DNA from: Nocardia bhagyanarayanae
Lineage (GTDB): Bacteria; Actinomycetota; Actinomycetes; Mycobacteriales; Mycobacteriaceae
Direction: 5' to 3'
Length of the DNA: 64,000 nt
NCBI RefSeq assembly: GCF_006716565.1
Contig: NZ_VFPG01000001.1
Location: 1 to 64,000, forward strand
Each line of letters opens with the position of its first letter. Position 1 is the stretch's first letter. The notes under the pieces are model-generated. The model did not search any database and was not told the DNA's origin. It saw only the letters and a program-made list of their open reading frames with translations. Both the position numbers and the translations under genes were made by a program. This document shows, in pieces, positions 47,690 through 57,700 of this stretch.

Positions 47690-49041
47690 TCCTCGGTGCC
47701 TTCCAATCTCAAAACGCTGGTCACTGATGTGACGGACGCCATCTCCGCCAAGGCCGACACGGTGTCCGCGAGCGCCGACTCCACCGCGTGGTGGGTCACC
47801 ACGACCAGGCGCGCACCCTCGCCGTGCCCTTCCTGACGGACGGTCGAAATGCTCACCCCGTGCTTGGCGAATTCGCCCGCAACCTTGGCCAGGACGCCTG
47901 GGACGTCTTCGACCTGCAGGTTCACGTGGTAGCGGGTGGGCGTATCGCCGATCGGCGCGATCGGTAGCTCAGCATAAACCGATTCGCCCGGCGCACGGCC
48001 ACCGAAGAACTTGTTGCGTGCGGCCATCACCAGGTCGCCGAGCACCGCGGAGGCGGTCGGAGCACCGCCCGCGCCCTGCCCGTAGAACATCAGCCTGCCC
48101 GCGTTCTCCGCCTCGACGACCACGGCGTTGAACGCGCCGCTGACCGCCGCCAGCGGGTGCTTGCGCGGGATCAGCGCCGGGTAGACCCGCACCGAGACGC
48201 GCTCCTTGCCGCCCTCGGCCAGGCTCGGCTCGCCGGGCCCCGCGTCGACGCGCTCGCAGATCGCCAGCAGCTTGACCGTGCAGTTCACCGCGGACGCGGT
48301 CTCCAGGTCCTCCGCGGTGATCTTGGAGATGCCCTCGCGGTACACATCGGCCGCGGTCACGCGGGTGTGGAAGGCCAGCGACGCCAGGATCGCGGCCTTG
48401 GCCGCCGCGTCGTAGCCCTCGACATCGGCGGTCGGGTCGGCCTCCGCGTAGCCGAGGCGGGTGGCCTCGGCGAGGGTCGCGGAGTAGTCCGCGCCGGTCT
48501 CGTCCATGGCCGAGAGGATGAAGTTCGTGGTGCCGTTCACGATGCCGACCACGCGGTTCACCCGGTCGCCGGACAGCGACTGGATCAGCGGGCGCACCAC
48601 CGGGATGGCGCCCGCGACGGCGGCCTCGAAGTACAGGTCGGCGCGGTTGCGCTCGGCGGCCGCGGCGAGTTCGCCGGTGTAGTCGGCCAGCAGCGCCTTG
48701 TTGGCCGTCACCACGGATTTGCCCGCGTTCAGTGCGGCCAGGATCAGGCGGCGCGCGGGATCGATGCCGCCGATGACCTCGACGACCAAGTCGACGTCCG
48801 GGCGGTCGACCAGCGCGTCCGCGTCGGTGGTCAGCAGTTCGGCGGGCAGACCGCGATCCTTGTCCAGGCTGCGCACCGCGACGCCGCGCAGCACGACGGG
48901 TGCGCCGACACGCGAGCGCAGGTCGTCGGCGTGCTCGCGCAGAATCCGCACGACCTCGGTGCCGACATTGCCCATGCCGAGTACCGCGACGCCGATCGGG
49001 CGATCGGTCCCCCAGGTACCGTTCTTGGCCACTTCGGTCAT
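47686..49041 (-). CDS. hom: Homoserine dehydrogenase
   Basis: The enzyme reduces aspartate semialdehyde to homoserine. The 451-residue protein has the NAD(P)-binding [19 protein letters not shown], the catalytic region [18 protein letters not shown] and [24 protein letters not shown], plus a C-terminal ACT domain ([22 protein letters not shown]) for threonine feedback. It overlaps lysA and thrC by ATGA at both ends. The symbol thrA is also used. Confidence 0.97.
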
Positions 49042-50459
49042 GCCTCAACCTCCAGACTCAACAGATCCGCCACCGTTTCCCGGCGCAGCACCAGTCGCGG
49101 CTGACCGTCGCGGACGGCGACGACCGCCGGACGGGTCAACTGGTTGTATCGACTGGACATCGAATAGCAATACGCTCCGGTCGCGGCCACCGCCACCAGA
49201 TCGCCGGGGCCGACGTCGGCTGGCATCCAGGTGTCGCGGATGACGATATCGCCACTCTCGCAATGCTTTCCGACGACGCGCGCGACAACCGGCTGCGCGT
49301 CCGAGGAGCGCGAGACCAAGCGGCAATCGTAGTCGGCCTGATAGAGCGCGGGACGGATGTTGTCGCTCATGCCGCCGTCGACGCTCACGTAGCGGCGGCG
49401 CAGGCCGGCGTCCAGCGAGACGTCCTTGGTGGTGCCGACCTCGTAGAGGGTGACGGTGCCGGGTCCGGCGATGGCGCGACCGGGCTCGACCGCGATGGTC
49501 GGCTCGGGCAGACCCGCGCGGGCCGCCTCCTCGGCGACCAGGCGGCGCAGGTTCGCCGCGAACTCGCCGAGCGGCGGCGGGTCGTCGTTCGGCAAGTACG
49601 AAATACCCAGTCCGCCACCGAGATCCAGCGTCGAGATCTGGGCGGTGCGCTCCACGCCGAACTTGTCGATGGCCTCGCGCAGCAGGCCGAGCATGCGGCG
49701 TGCGGCGATCTCGAAACCGTCGATCTCGAAGATCTGCGAGCCGATGTGCGAGTGCAGGCCGACGAGCCGCAGGTTGCCGGCCTCGAAGACCCGGGCGAGC
49801 GCTTCCATGGCGTCGCCGCCCGCGATCGAGAAGCCGAACTTCTGGTCCTCGTGCGCGGTCGAAATGTATTCGTGGGTATGGGCTTCCACGCCGACGGTGA
49901 CGCGGACCAACACGTCCTGCACTACACCGGCGCGCCCGGCGACGGCCTCGAGCCGGTCGATCTCGATCAGCGAGTCGACGACCACGTGGCCGACACCGGC
50001 CTGCACCGCGGCCTCCAGCTCGGTGACGGATTTGTTGTTGCCGTGCAACGCGATTCGCTCGGCGGGGAAGCCGGCGTGCAGCGCGATGGCGAGCTCGCCG
50101 CCGGAGCAGACGTCCAGCGAGAGACCCTCGTCGCGGATCCAGCGGGCGATCTCGCCGCAGAGGAAAGCCTTGGACGCGTAGTGCACCCTGGCATTGGGAC
50201 CGAAGGCCTGCACCATGTCGCGGCAGCGGGAACGGAAGTCGTCCTCGTCCACCACGAACAGCGGGGTGCCGAACTGCGCGGCGAGGTCGTGCACCGGCAC
50301 ACCGGCCAGCCGCACCACACCGTCGGCGTCGCGAGAGGCGTTGCGCGGCCAGACGTTCGCGGGCAGATCGATCATCTGCTTCGGGTCGGTGGGGCGTTCC
50401 GGCAGATTCGGGGCATGCGGAATCTCCGCGTGCCGTGGCCCGGCGGGGTGCGCGCTCAT
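49038..50459 (-). CDS. lysA: Diaminopimelate decarboxylase
   Basis: The last lysine-pathway enzyme, fold type III PLP decarboxylase. The 473-residue protein has the cofactor Lys 97 in [61 protein letters not shown] and [20 protein letters not shown] at 50459 is preceded by GGAAGGA. It lies 67 bases after argS and overlaps hom, forming one operon. Confidence 0.97.
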   Translation of the reverse strand: MSAHPAGPRHAEIPHAPNLPERPTDPKQMIDLPANVWPRNASRDADGVVRLAGVPVHDLAAQFGTPLFVVDEDDFRSRCRDMVQAFGPNARVHYASKAFLCGEIARWIRDEGLSLDVCSGGELAIALHAGFPAERIALHGNNKSVTELEAAVQAGVGHVVVDSLIEIDRLEAVAGRAGVVQDVLVRVTVGVEAHTHEYISTAHEDQKFGFSIAGGDAMEALARVFEAGNLRLVGLHSHIGSQIFEIDGFEIAARRMLGLLREAIDKFGVERTAQISTLDLGGGLGISYLPNDDPPPLGEFAANLRRLVAEEAARAGLPEPTIAVEPGRAIAGPGTVTLYEVGTTKDVSLDAGLRRRYVSVDGGMSDNIRPALYQADYDCRLVSRSSDAQPVVARVVGKHCESGDIVIRDTWMPADVGPGDLVAVAATGAYCYSMSSRYNQLTRPAVVAVRDGQPRLVLRRETVADLLSLEVEA

Positions 50460-50526
50460 AGTTGTTCCTTCCTTACCGCACGCGCCGAGCACGTGGACAG
50501 ATACGAATTCACGAGTCGCCCGCGCA

Positions 50527-52185
50527 CTACATACGCTCCGGTGCGCTGACGCCGAGCAGGCCGAGACCGTTGGCAAGCACCTGGCGGGTGGCCTTCACCA
50601 GCTCGAGGCGGGCGGACTTGAGCGGCGTGACCGGCTCGTCGCCCTTGGGCAGTACCCGCATGTCGTCGTCGGACTGGAACGGGTGGTAGGCGCCCGCGAG
50701 CTCCTCCAGGTAGCGGACTACCCGGTGCGGCTCCCGGTTCTCCGCCGCCGTCGCGACCACCCGGGGGTACTCGCCGAGGGTACGGATCAGCTCGCCCTCA
50801 CGGTCGGAGGTCATCAAGGCGAAATCCGGTGCGACGGAGGCGAAATCGAACGCGGCGGAGTTGTCGATGATGCGGCAGGAGCGGGCGTGCGCGTACTGCA
50901 CGTAGTAGATCGGGTTCACGCTGTCCTGCTTGGTCCACAGATCCAGGTCGATATCGATGCTGGAGTTCACCGAGGACCGCACCAGCGAGTAGCGCGCGGC
51001 GTCGACGCCGATCGCCTCGACCAGGTCGTCGAGCGTGACCACGGTGCCCGCGCGCTTGCTCATCCGAACGGCCGCACCGTCTTTCACCAGATTCACCATC
51101 TGGCCGATCAGCACCTCGACGGTGTCCGGGTCGTCGCCGAACGCCGCGGCGGCGGCCTTGAGGCGGCCGATGTAACCGTGGTGGTCGGCGCCGAGCATGT
51201 AGATGCACAGGTCGAAGCCGCGGGCGCGCTTGTCGTGGAAGTAGGCGATGTCACCGGCGATGTAGGCGGACTTGCCGTCGCTCTTGATGACCACGCGGTC
51301 CTTGTCGTCGCCGTACTCGGAGCTGGCGATCCACCAGGCGCCGTCCTTCTCGTACAGCTTGCCGGAGGACTTCAGCTCCTCGACGGCCTTGTCCACCGCG
51401 CCGGAGGCGAACAGCGAGCTCTCGTTGAAGTAGACGTCGAAGTCGGTGCCGAACTCGTGCAGGGTCTGCTTGATGTGGGCGAACATCAGCTCGACGCCCT
51501 CGCGGCGGAACACCTCGTGACGCTCGTCCTCGGGCAGGTCGACGACGCCCGGGTTCTCGGCGACGATCCGCTCGGCGATCTCGCCGATGTAGGCGCCCGC
51601 GTACCCGTCCTCGGGGGTCGGCGCGCCGGTGGCGGCGGCGACCAGGGAGTTGGCGAACCGGTCGATCTGCGCGCCGTGGTCGTTGAAGTAGTACTCGCGG
51701 GTGACGTCGGCGCCCTGCGCGGCCAGGATGCGGCCGAGCGCGTCGCCGACCGAGGCCCAGCGGGTGCCGCCGAGGTGGATCGGGCCGGTCGGGTTCGCCG
51801 AGACGAACTCCAGGTTGATCCGGGTGCCCGCGAGCGTGTCGGCGGTGCCGTAGGTCACGCCCGCCGTGAGCACCTTCCGCACGATCGCGCCCTGCGCGGC
51901 GGCGGCGAGGCGGATGTTCAGGAAGCCGGGGCCCGCGACCTCCGCCGAGGAAACACCCTCGGTGGCGCTCAGCGCGTCGGCCAGCCAGGTGGCCAACTCG
52001 CGGGGATTCGTTCCGGCCTTCTTGGCCACCTGCATGGCCACATTCGTGGCATAGTCACCGTGTTCCGGATTACGGGGGCGCTCCACATTGACCTCGTCGG
52101 GCAGGACCGCAGGGTCCAGTCCACGTTCGACAAGCACCTTCGCCGCGGTGGAGCGAAGGAGATCTGCAAGGTCAGCTGGAGTCAC
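50527..52185 (-). CDS. argS: Arginyl-tRNA synthetase
   Basis: Class I synthetase of 552 residues. The N-terminal Add1 region is followed by the HIGH-like [39 protein letters not shown] core (here [14 protein letters not shown]) and the KMSKS-like [18 protein letters not shown]. The C-terminal anticodon-binding helix ends [12 protein letters not shown] at 52185 starts it. It heads the operon with lysA-hom-thrC-thrB and diverges from the DUF3105 gene. Confidence 0.97.
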   Translation of the reverse strand: MTPADLADLLRSTAAKVLVERGLDPAVLPDEVNVERPRNPEHGDYATNVAMQVAKKAGTNPRELATWLADALSATEGVSSAEVAGPGFLNIRLAAAAQGAIVRKVLTAGVTYGTADTLAGTRINLEFVSANPTGPIHLGGTRWASVGDALGRILAAQGADVTREYYFNDHGAQIDRFANSLVAAATGAPTPEDGYAGAYIGEIAERIVAENPGVVDLPEDERHEVFRREGVELMFAHIKQTLHEFGTDFDVYFNESSLFASGAVDKAVEELKSSGKLYEKDGAWWIASSEYGDDKDRVVIKSDGKSAYIAGDIAYFHDKRARGFDLCIYMLGADHHGYIGRLKAAAAAFGDDPDTVEVLIGQMVNLVKDGAAVRMSKRAGTVVTLDDLVEAIGVDAARYSLVRSSVNSSIDIDLDLWTKQDSVNPIYYVQYAHARSCRIIDNSAAFDFASVAPDFALMTSDREGELIRTLGEYPRVVATAAENREPHRVVRYLEELAGAYHPFQSDDDMRVLPKGDEPVTPLKSARLELVKATRQVLANGLGLLGVSAPERM

Positions 52186-52296
52186 GAGTCTCTATCCTAT
52201 GGTCTGGGCAGGCGTACGCCGTCGGGCGGGCACTGCCCCGGATCCGTCCGCAACGAACTGCGACAGCGGTTCATCACATCGAGAGAGCAACGAGCA

Positions 52297-53229
52297 ATGC
52301 CGAGTAGCAACAGCGCCTCGAAGTCGGCCAAGGCCGTACGAGCCGCGGGGAAGGTGTCGCCTTCCCGCAAGGGGGGCGGCGGCAAGGGCCCACTTCCGAA
52401 GAAGCGCCAGGTCCCGTGGTTGGCCATCGGCGCGGCCGCAGTAATCATCGCATTGATCGGTGCGCTCGCCTACAACCTGGTCCCCAAATACCGCGAACAG
52501 GCCGAACTGGACAAGTACACGCCCAGCGCGCAGAAGAAGGATCCCTCGGATCAGATCGCGGGCGTGGTGAAGAAGGACTACGCGCAGGGTGCGGGCAAGC
52601 ACGTCGACCCGACTCAGCGGGTGGCCTACGACCAGACGCCGCCGTTCGGTGGTCCGCACGACCAGGCGTGGGCCGACTGCACCGGCGTCGCCTACGCGAA
52701 ACCGATCCGCACCGAGAACGCGGTGCACTCGCTCGAGCACGGCGCGGTCTGGATCACCTACAACCCCGACAAGGTGGACTCCGCGGGCATCGACACGCTG
52801 AAGAAGAAGGTCGAAGGCAAGCAGTACACCTTGATGTCGCCCTTCCCCGGCCAGGACAGCGCGATCTCGCTGCAGTCGTGGGGGCACCAGCTGAAGCTGG
52901 ACGACCCGCAGGACAAGCGGATCAACCAGTTCATCACCGCGCTGCGGCAGAACCAGTACACCTACCCCGAGGTCGGCGCGGCCTGCTCCAACCCGTACTT
53001 CGACCGGGAGAATCCGGAACCGTTCGATCCCACGCCGCCCGGTCCGGACGCGGTGCCGATGGACGGCGCGGGGATTCCGACCGATCCGTCCGAGCTCGGT
53101 GGTGGACTGCCGCCCGGTATTCCGGGTGTGCCGAGCCTTCCCGGCGTTCCCGGCCTGCCCGGCGCACCCGGGCTCCCCGGCACGGCCGGTCTGCCCAGCG
53201 CACCGGCCGCACCGACAGCGGGTTCGTAG
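52297..53229 (+). CDS. DUF3105 membrane-anchored protein with collagen-like tail
   Basis: The 310-residue protein has a basic cytoplasmic start, one membrane helix (41-60), and a DUF3105 domain: YDQTPPFGGPHDQAWADC, NAVHSLEHGAVWITYNP, LMSPFPGQDSAISLQSWGHQ. The last about 50 residues are Gly/Pro-rich (PPGIPGVPSLPGVPGLPG) and collagen-like. Function unknown; the outer-face domain is conserved in actinobacteria. Its TAG stop abuts the ATG of the DUF305 gene, so both are co-translated. It diverges from argS. Confidence 0.85.
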   Translation: MPSSNSASKSAKAVRAAGKVSPSRKGGGGKGPLPKKRQVPWLAIGAAAVIIALIGALAYNLVPKYREQAELDKYTPSAQKKDPSDQIAGVVKKDYAQGAGKHVDPTQRVAYDQTPPFGGPHDQAWADCTGVAYAKPIRTENAVHSLEHGAVWITYNPDKVDSAGIDTLKKKVEGKQYTLMSPFPGQDSAISLQSWGHQLKLDDPQDKRINQFITALRQNQYTYPEVGAACSNPYFDRENPEPFDPTPPGPDAVPMDGAGIPTDPSELGGGLPPGIPGVPSLPGVPGLPGAPGLPGTAGLPSAPAAPTAGS

Positions 53230-53934
53230 ATGCCGGACGAGGCCGACGGCGCGGAGACCGGCTTCAAGGCGCAAGTACGCAGGCAAGGGGTGGCGCTGCT
53301 GATCCTCGGTGCGATCGGCGCCATCCTGCTCGGGTTCGCCATCGGGACGCTCGTGCGTCTTCCACTGGACGGCGGCTCCGGTGAACCCGACCCCAACGCG
53401 GTCGACATCGGCTTCGCCCAGGACATGTCCGCGCACCACGCGCAGGCCGTGGAGATGGCGGGCATCGCTCTGCTGCGCTCGACCGACAACGACGTGCGCA
53501 GGCTGGCCTACGACATCATGACCACCCAGCAGAACCAGGTCGGCCGGATGCAGGGTTGGTTGCAGCTGTGGAACAAGCCCGCCCAGGGCGCCGACGGTTT
53601 CATGGGCTGGATGAGCGAACCCGACTCCGGGCACGGGCACGGCGGCGGGCACCAGATGTCCGGGTCGATGGCGAGCATGCCCGGCATGGCGACCCAGGAG
53701 GAACTCGCCGCGCTGCGCCAAGCGCCCGCGCCCGAGGCCGACGCCATGTTCCTGCGGCTCATGCTGCGCCACCACCAGGGCGGCATGCCGATGATGGAGT
53801 ACGCGGCCCAGCATGCCGCGACGACCGCCGTGCGCACTCTCGCCGCCAGCATGGTCGAAACCCAGCAGGCCGAATCCCGCCTGCTCACCACCATGCTGAC
53901 CGCTCGCGGCGGCACCCCCCTCCCCCTCAACTGA
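53230..53934 (+). CDS. DUF305 membrane-anchored protein, His/Met-rich
   Basis: The 234-residue protein has one membrane helix (21-44) and two DUF305 motifs: FAQDMSAHHAQAVEMA (His 69-70) and LRLMLRHHQGGMPMMEYA (His 181-182). Between them lies a His/Met-rich stretch (SGHGHGGGHQMSGSMASM) with metal-ligand potential. DUF305 proteins are often found near copper genes; copper binding here is inference. It follows the DUF3105 gene without a gap and ends in a strong terminator. Confidence 0.88.
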   Translation: MPDEADGAETGFKAQVRRQGVALLILGAIGAILLGFAIGTLVRLPLDGGSGEPDPNAVDIGFAQDMSAHHAQAVEMAGIALLRSTDNDVRRLAYDIMTTQQNQVGRMQGWLQLWNKPAQGADGFMGWMSEPDSGHGHGGGHQMSGSMASMPGMATQEELAALRQAPAPEADAMFLRLMLRHHQGGMPMMEYAAQHAATTAVRTLAASMVETQQAESRLLTTMLTARGGTPLPLN

Positions 53935-53937
53935 CCC

Positions 53938-53984
53938 GGCGTCGGGCCGGACCGTTCGAAAGCGCCCGGCCCGACGCCCTTTTT
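53938..53984 (+). terminator. Rho-independent terminator after the DUF305 gene
   Basis: A perfect 13-bp stem (GGCGTCGGGCCGG) is followed by CTTTTTGG on the plus strand. Confidence 0.93.
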
Positions 53985-54055
53985 GGCGTCCAGCGCACGA
54001 TGCGATACGCTTGCCCCGCCCGATCGGACCGCCCGGCCCGACCGAGATCTATCCC

Positions 54056-54128
54056 GCCCTCGTAGCTCAGGGGATAGAGCGTCTGCCTCCGGAGCAGAAG
54101 GCCGCAGGTTCGAATCCTGCCGAGGGCA
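54056..54128 (+). tRNA. tRNA-Arg (anticodon CCG)
   Basis: The 73-base sequence folds as a cloverleaf: acceptor GCCCTCG/CGAGGGC, anticodon loop CTCCGGA giving CCG, T-arm GCAGG TTCGAAT CCTGC. It reads CGG codons. The 3' CCA is not encoded. It stands alone, followed by a hairpin. Confidence 0.96.
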
Positions 54129-54758
54129 CTTCACTCGCTGCTTGGCCCATGCCCACGGAGGGCGTGGGCCATTGCTCGTTTCGTCGTGTTTTGTGGGGTG
54201 CGACCCCCACGCCCCGCCCGGAGGGCTTCGCTCCCGGACCCCCATCGTGTGGGCTGGGTTTGGTGGGGGTGTTGCGTGAGCGTGTGATCGCTGTCGTAGG
54301 TCCGCTGGCGTCGTACTGGCCGAAATGGAGATGCGCCGCCGGTGAGGCCAGCCGGTCTGGGCAGTTGCGTGGTGAACGGCTCGACAGCGCCGGTGATCCG
54401 CTTGGGGTGGACCTTGCGAACGGCATCGTGCGCTTGCCCAAGGCGAAGTGCGAGCGGAGTCGGTCGGGCACGCCCGAAACCTGATCGGAAGTCGGGCCGG
54501 TGGGCAACGACGGCCCGGCGCCTTGTCGAGGTGGACATTGGTTTGCGCCATGGGCCGTCCTCGCCTCGGCCGGTGCGGGGTATCGGGGAGCGGAATCGAT
54601 GTGGGGGTTCTTGTCCGAGCCGTGCAGTACCGTCCCGGAGCAGACGATCGTTCGTCGGCACGGTGGGTGTCGCGCCAAGTGCCGACAGCTGGCGAGCCGC
54701 CGCGGAGCGCGACCGTCTTTTATACCGGCACAGCGCATTTCGATACCAGAGAGAACTC
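54129..54758 (+). other. Intergenic region between tRNA-Arg and the giant WGR/SUKH-like gene
   Basis: About 630 bases with no convincing gene. A hairpin (GGCCCATGCCC with a matching arm, 54144-54170) should end the tRNA transcript. The rest contains open frames only by composition, plus GC-rich palindromic pieces. No direct repeat of the tRNA 3' end was found, so there is no evidence of integration. Confidence 0.55.
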
Positions 54759-57700
54759 ATGGACTTGCACCTGTCCGCCAGCCGCTACTTCGGCGTGCCC
54801 GTACCCGCTCGCGTGGCCGACGCCATCGATGCTCGGCTGCTCGAGTATTGGGCGGGCGATCGCGGCCCGCTCGTGGACGCCCATTTGGCGATCAACTACC
54901 CGTACTTCGGAGCGATCGACAAATCGCTGAGTGGATTCGTCGTCATCGATGACGAAGGGGACGACTACACGCTGCTGGATCTGCGCGGCGGCGGCCGGGT
55001 GTGGTGGCAGAGTCACGAAACCCGGGAAATCGAGCTGTGGTTCGGCTCTTTCGACGACTGGCTGGCCTACCGGGACGAGCTCGAGCGGGCCGAGGCGAAC
55101 GACGAGGACGAGCGGTCGAGATTCGATATTCGCGACTCCTTCCGTCCGGCGTCGTTCGCCGCGGACGCCGGGCCCGGTCCGACCAGCGCCGAGCTGGCCG
55201 AGCGCTACCAGTGGCTGGTGTGGCTGCTGGCGCAGCCGTTGCTGCGCGACGGAAAGCCCATGCAGTCCGCGGAGGACCTGGCCTCCAGTGCCGCCGGGCA
55301 CTTCACGCACCATTGGAGGGCTACCGACGCTCAGCAGGTGCTCGAGGTGGAATTGCCACTGCTGCATCGAGATCCGCATCTGGCCATCTACTGGCTGCTG
55401 CACACCGGCCTGCTCGCACAGGACGACGACCGCGAACGCGTACTCGCCGAGATCGGCCGTGCCGGCGAGCGTCCTGAGCTATTGGACGCCTTCGTCGCGT
55501 CCTTCGGCACGCTGGCGATCGACGGCGACGTGGCGTCCGTGCCGGAGTTCCGCGTCCGCCGTTCGCTGCTCCAGCAGTTCGTCGCTCCCGATGACGAGGC
55601 GCGAACGCGGGCCGCGCTCACGGCCATGGCGATGGCACCGGAGCATCTGCCGCTGGCCCGGGCGAGCTGGGTGAACCACGGCTTGGACGACGGGACGCTG
55701 ACCGCTGAACAGGTGGGCGCCGCCCTCGATCGAATGCCTGTCACGACGGGAACGGAACTGCTGCGCGCCGAAGCGGATCGGCGGGCTGGACGAGAGCACA
55801 GCCCGGCCGCGGATACTCTCGTGCGTCTGCTATCCGCATCCGCCGACGCATGGACGATCCGCGTGTGGGCGCTGTCCGTGGTGACGCCGCTGGTGCGCGA
55901 CGGGGCGGCGCTCGCCGCGGCCGCCGGCGAACTGCTCGGCAAAGACCCGTACAGCAGGGCGTGCCTGATCGCCCTGCGGCGAGCCCACAAGCTGTGCGAG
56001 ACCGAACCGGTGCTGACCCGCGCGGAGCTCGACCTCCGCTGGGCCGATGCCGAGATGTCGTCTTCCTACCTGGTGCGACTGCGCGCGGACGACTACGCCG
56101 CCACCCTGGCCGAGATCGATGGCGCCGGGCTGAGCGAGCTTGTCGCACAACGTGTTCTGCTGCGCGCGGACATCGATGAAACGCACGCCGAAGTCGTCGA
56201 ATGGGCCCTCGACGCCATGATCGGCAGTGCGCACCCCGATCGGGCCGCGCTGGCCGCCACCGGTATCGAGCACCTGCCCGCCGAGGTACGCACCCGCGTG
56301 GTCAAGGGGTTGCGGGTGGACTCCCCGGACAGCGCCTTCGTTCCGGTGCTCCTCCGGCTGCTCGAGCACACACCGGAGCCGGATGCCTCCGACATCGTCG
56401 CCGAGATGTCCAACGACGAACTGAAGAAGGCTGTCTGCCACGCACTCGCCCCGGTGGCGCATCATCCGCCGGTGTTCGACGAACTGCTGCGGCTGGCGGC
56501 CCAACCCGCACCGGCCAGCACGGTCGAAGCGCTGTGGGAACAGCTGTTCAATTCGAACGCGAAACAGTCTGTGCTGCCGCGGTTGTCGCCCGAGCAGGCC
56601 GCGCGGGCCGCCGCCGCCATGATCGACACCATCTTGTCCCATCCCGGGATAAGCGCTCGAAATGCCGCGGGCCACCAGCTGTATCGCTTCCAGCACTCCG
56701 GCGCGCAGGACTTCCTCATCGCGGCGCTGGACGACTACGGACGCCGCTACGCCGACTCCGACCCGGCGCACAGCGCGGTACTCAGCCACGGGCAGACGGT
56801 GGACGATCAGCTCGAGGACGTGGTCGCCAACCTGTATTCCGCGGTACGGAACCTGAACTCCGAAGCCGCGCGCACCGCGTTGATCGAGCGGCTGTTCACC
56901 GAACGGCGCAGCGTCTGGCGCATGGGAAACGCACTCGGCGAGATCTTTTCGGCGGAGGCGCACCGGGAGATCATGGGGCGGTTGCGCGAGCGGCACGACT
57001 ATCGTGCCGCCGCGCACTACGCCAATGCCGTCACCGATCACGTCAAGCAGCGATGGCCCATTGTCGAACTGCTGCGTGAGATCAGCGGCTGGGCCGCGCC
57101 GCCGGACGAGACCGATCAGCGGGTGTTCAAGTACGCGCTGGTCGTCGGCATCGTGGCCGCGTTGGAAGCCGACGAGTACGACCTGGTCCGAACCGCCTAC
57201 GCCAGTTGGGAATCCATGGCGGCCGATGCAGTCGAGCCCGACAGCCTGTCTCGCGGACGGGACTGGATCGATCCACTCACCTCGGAGGACATGCGCGCCC
57301 GACTTACCGAGGTGCTGTCCGGAGAGGCTGATTCGGCACGGCGCGCCCTGCTCGACAAGGGCGAGCGAGCACGTGCGGCGGGGCGGCCACTCACCCGGAT
57401 CGGTGACGACGACCTCGGCACCTTGGCGGGCACCACCGTGCGGCGTCGCCTGCTCACCGACCGAGGCACGGGCGAAGTGTGGTTCCTCGACTCGGACGGC
57501 GAGATCTACGCCTTCGACGGATTCGGCATAGCGAACAAGACCCCCTTCCAGACGAGCCGGATCGGCTATCACGGTATGCGGGAATTCCTGGGTGACGCGC
57601 GCGAACAGTCCGAGCGCGCGTTGCTGTGGACGGCGTCGGGCAACGAATTCGTCGAACTGGTGCGTTATCTCGACCGGCTCGTCTATCGGTGGGGGATCAA

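Noticed and set aside
54056..54128. Integration site (att) at tRNA-Arg
   Set aside because: No second copy of the tRNA 3' end and no integrase gene were seen in the window.
54011..54484. 157-residue frame covering tRNA-Arg
   Set aside because: It translates the tRNA itself and GC-rich flanks; no ribosome-binding site or homology.
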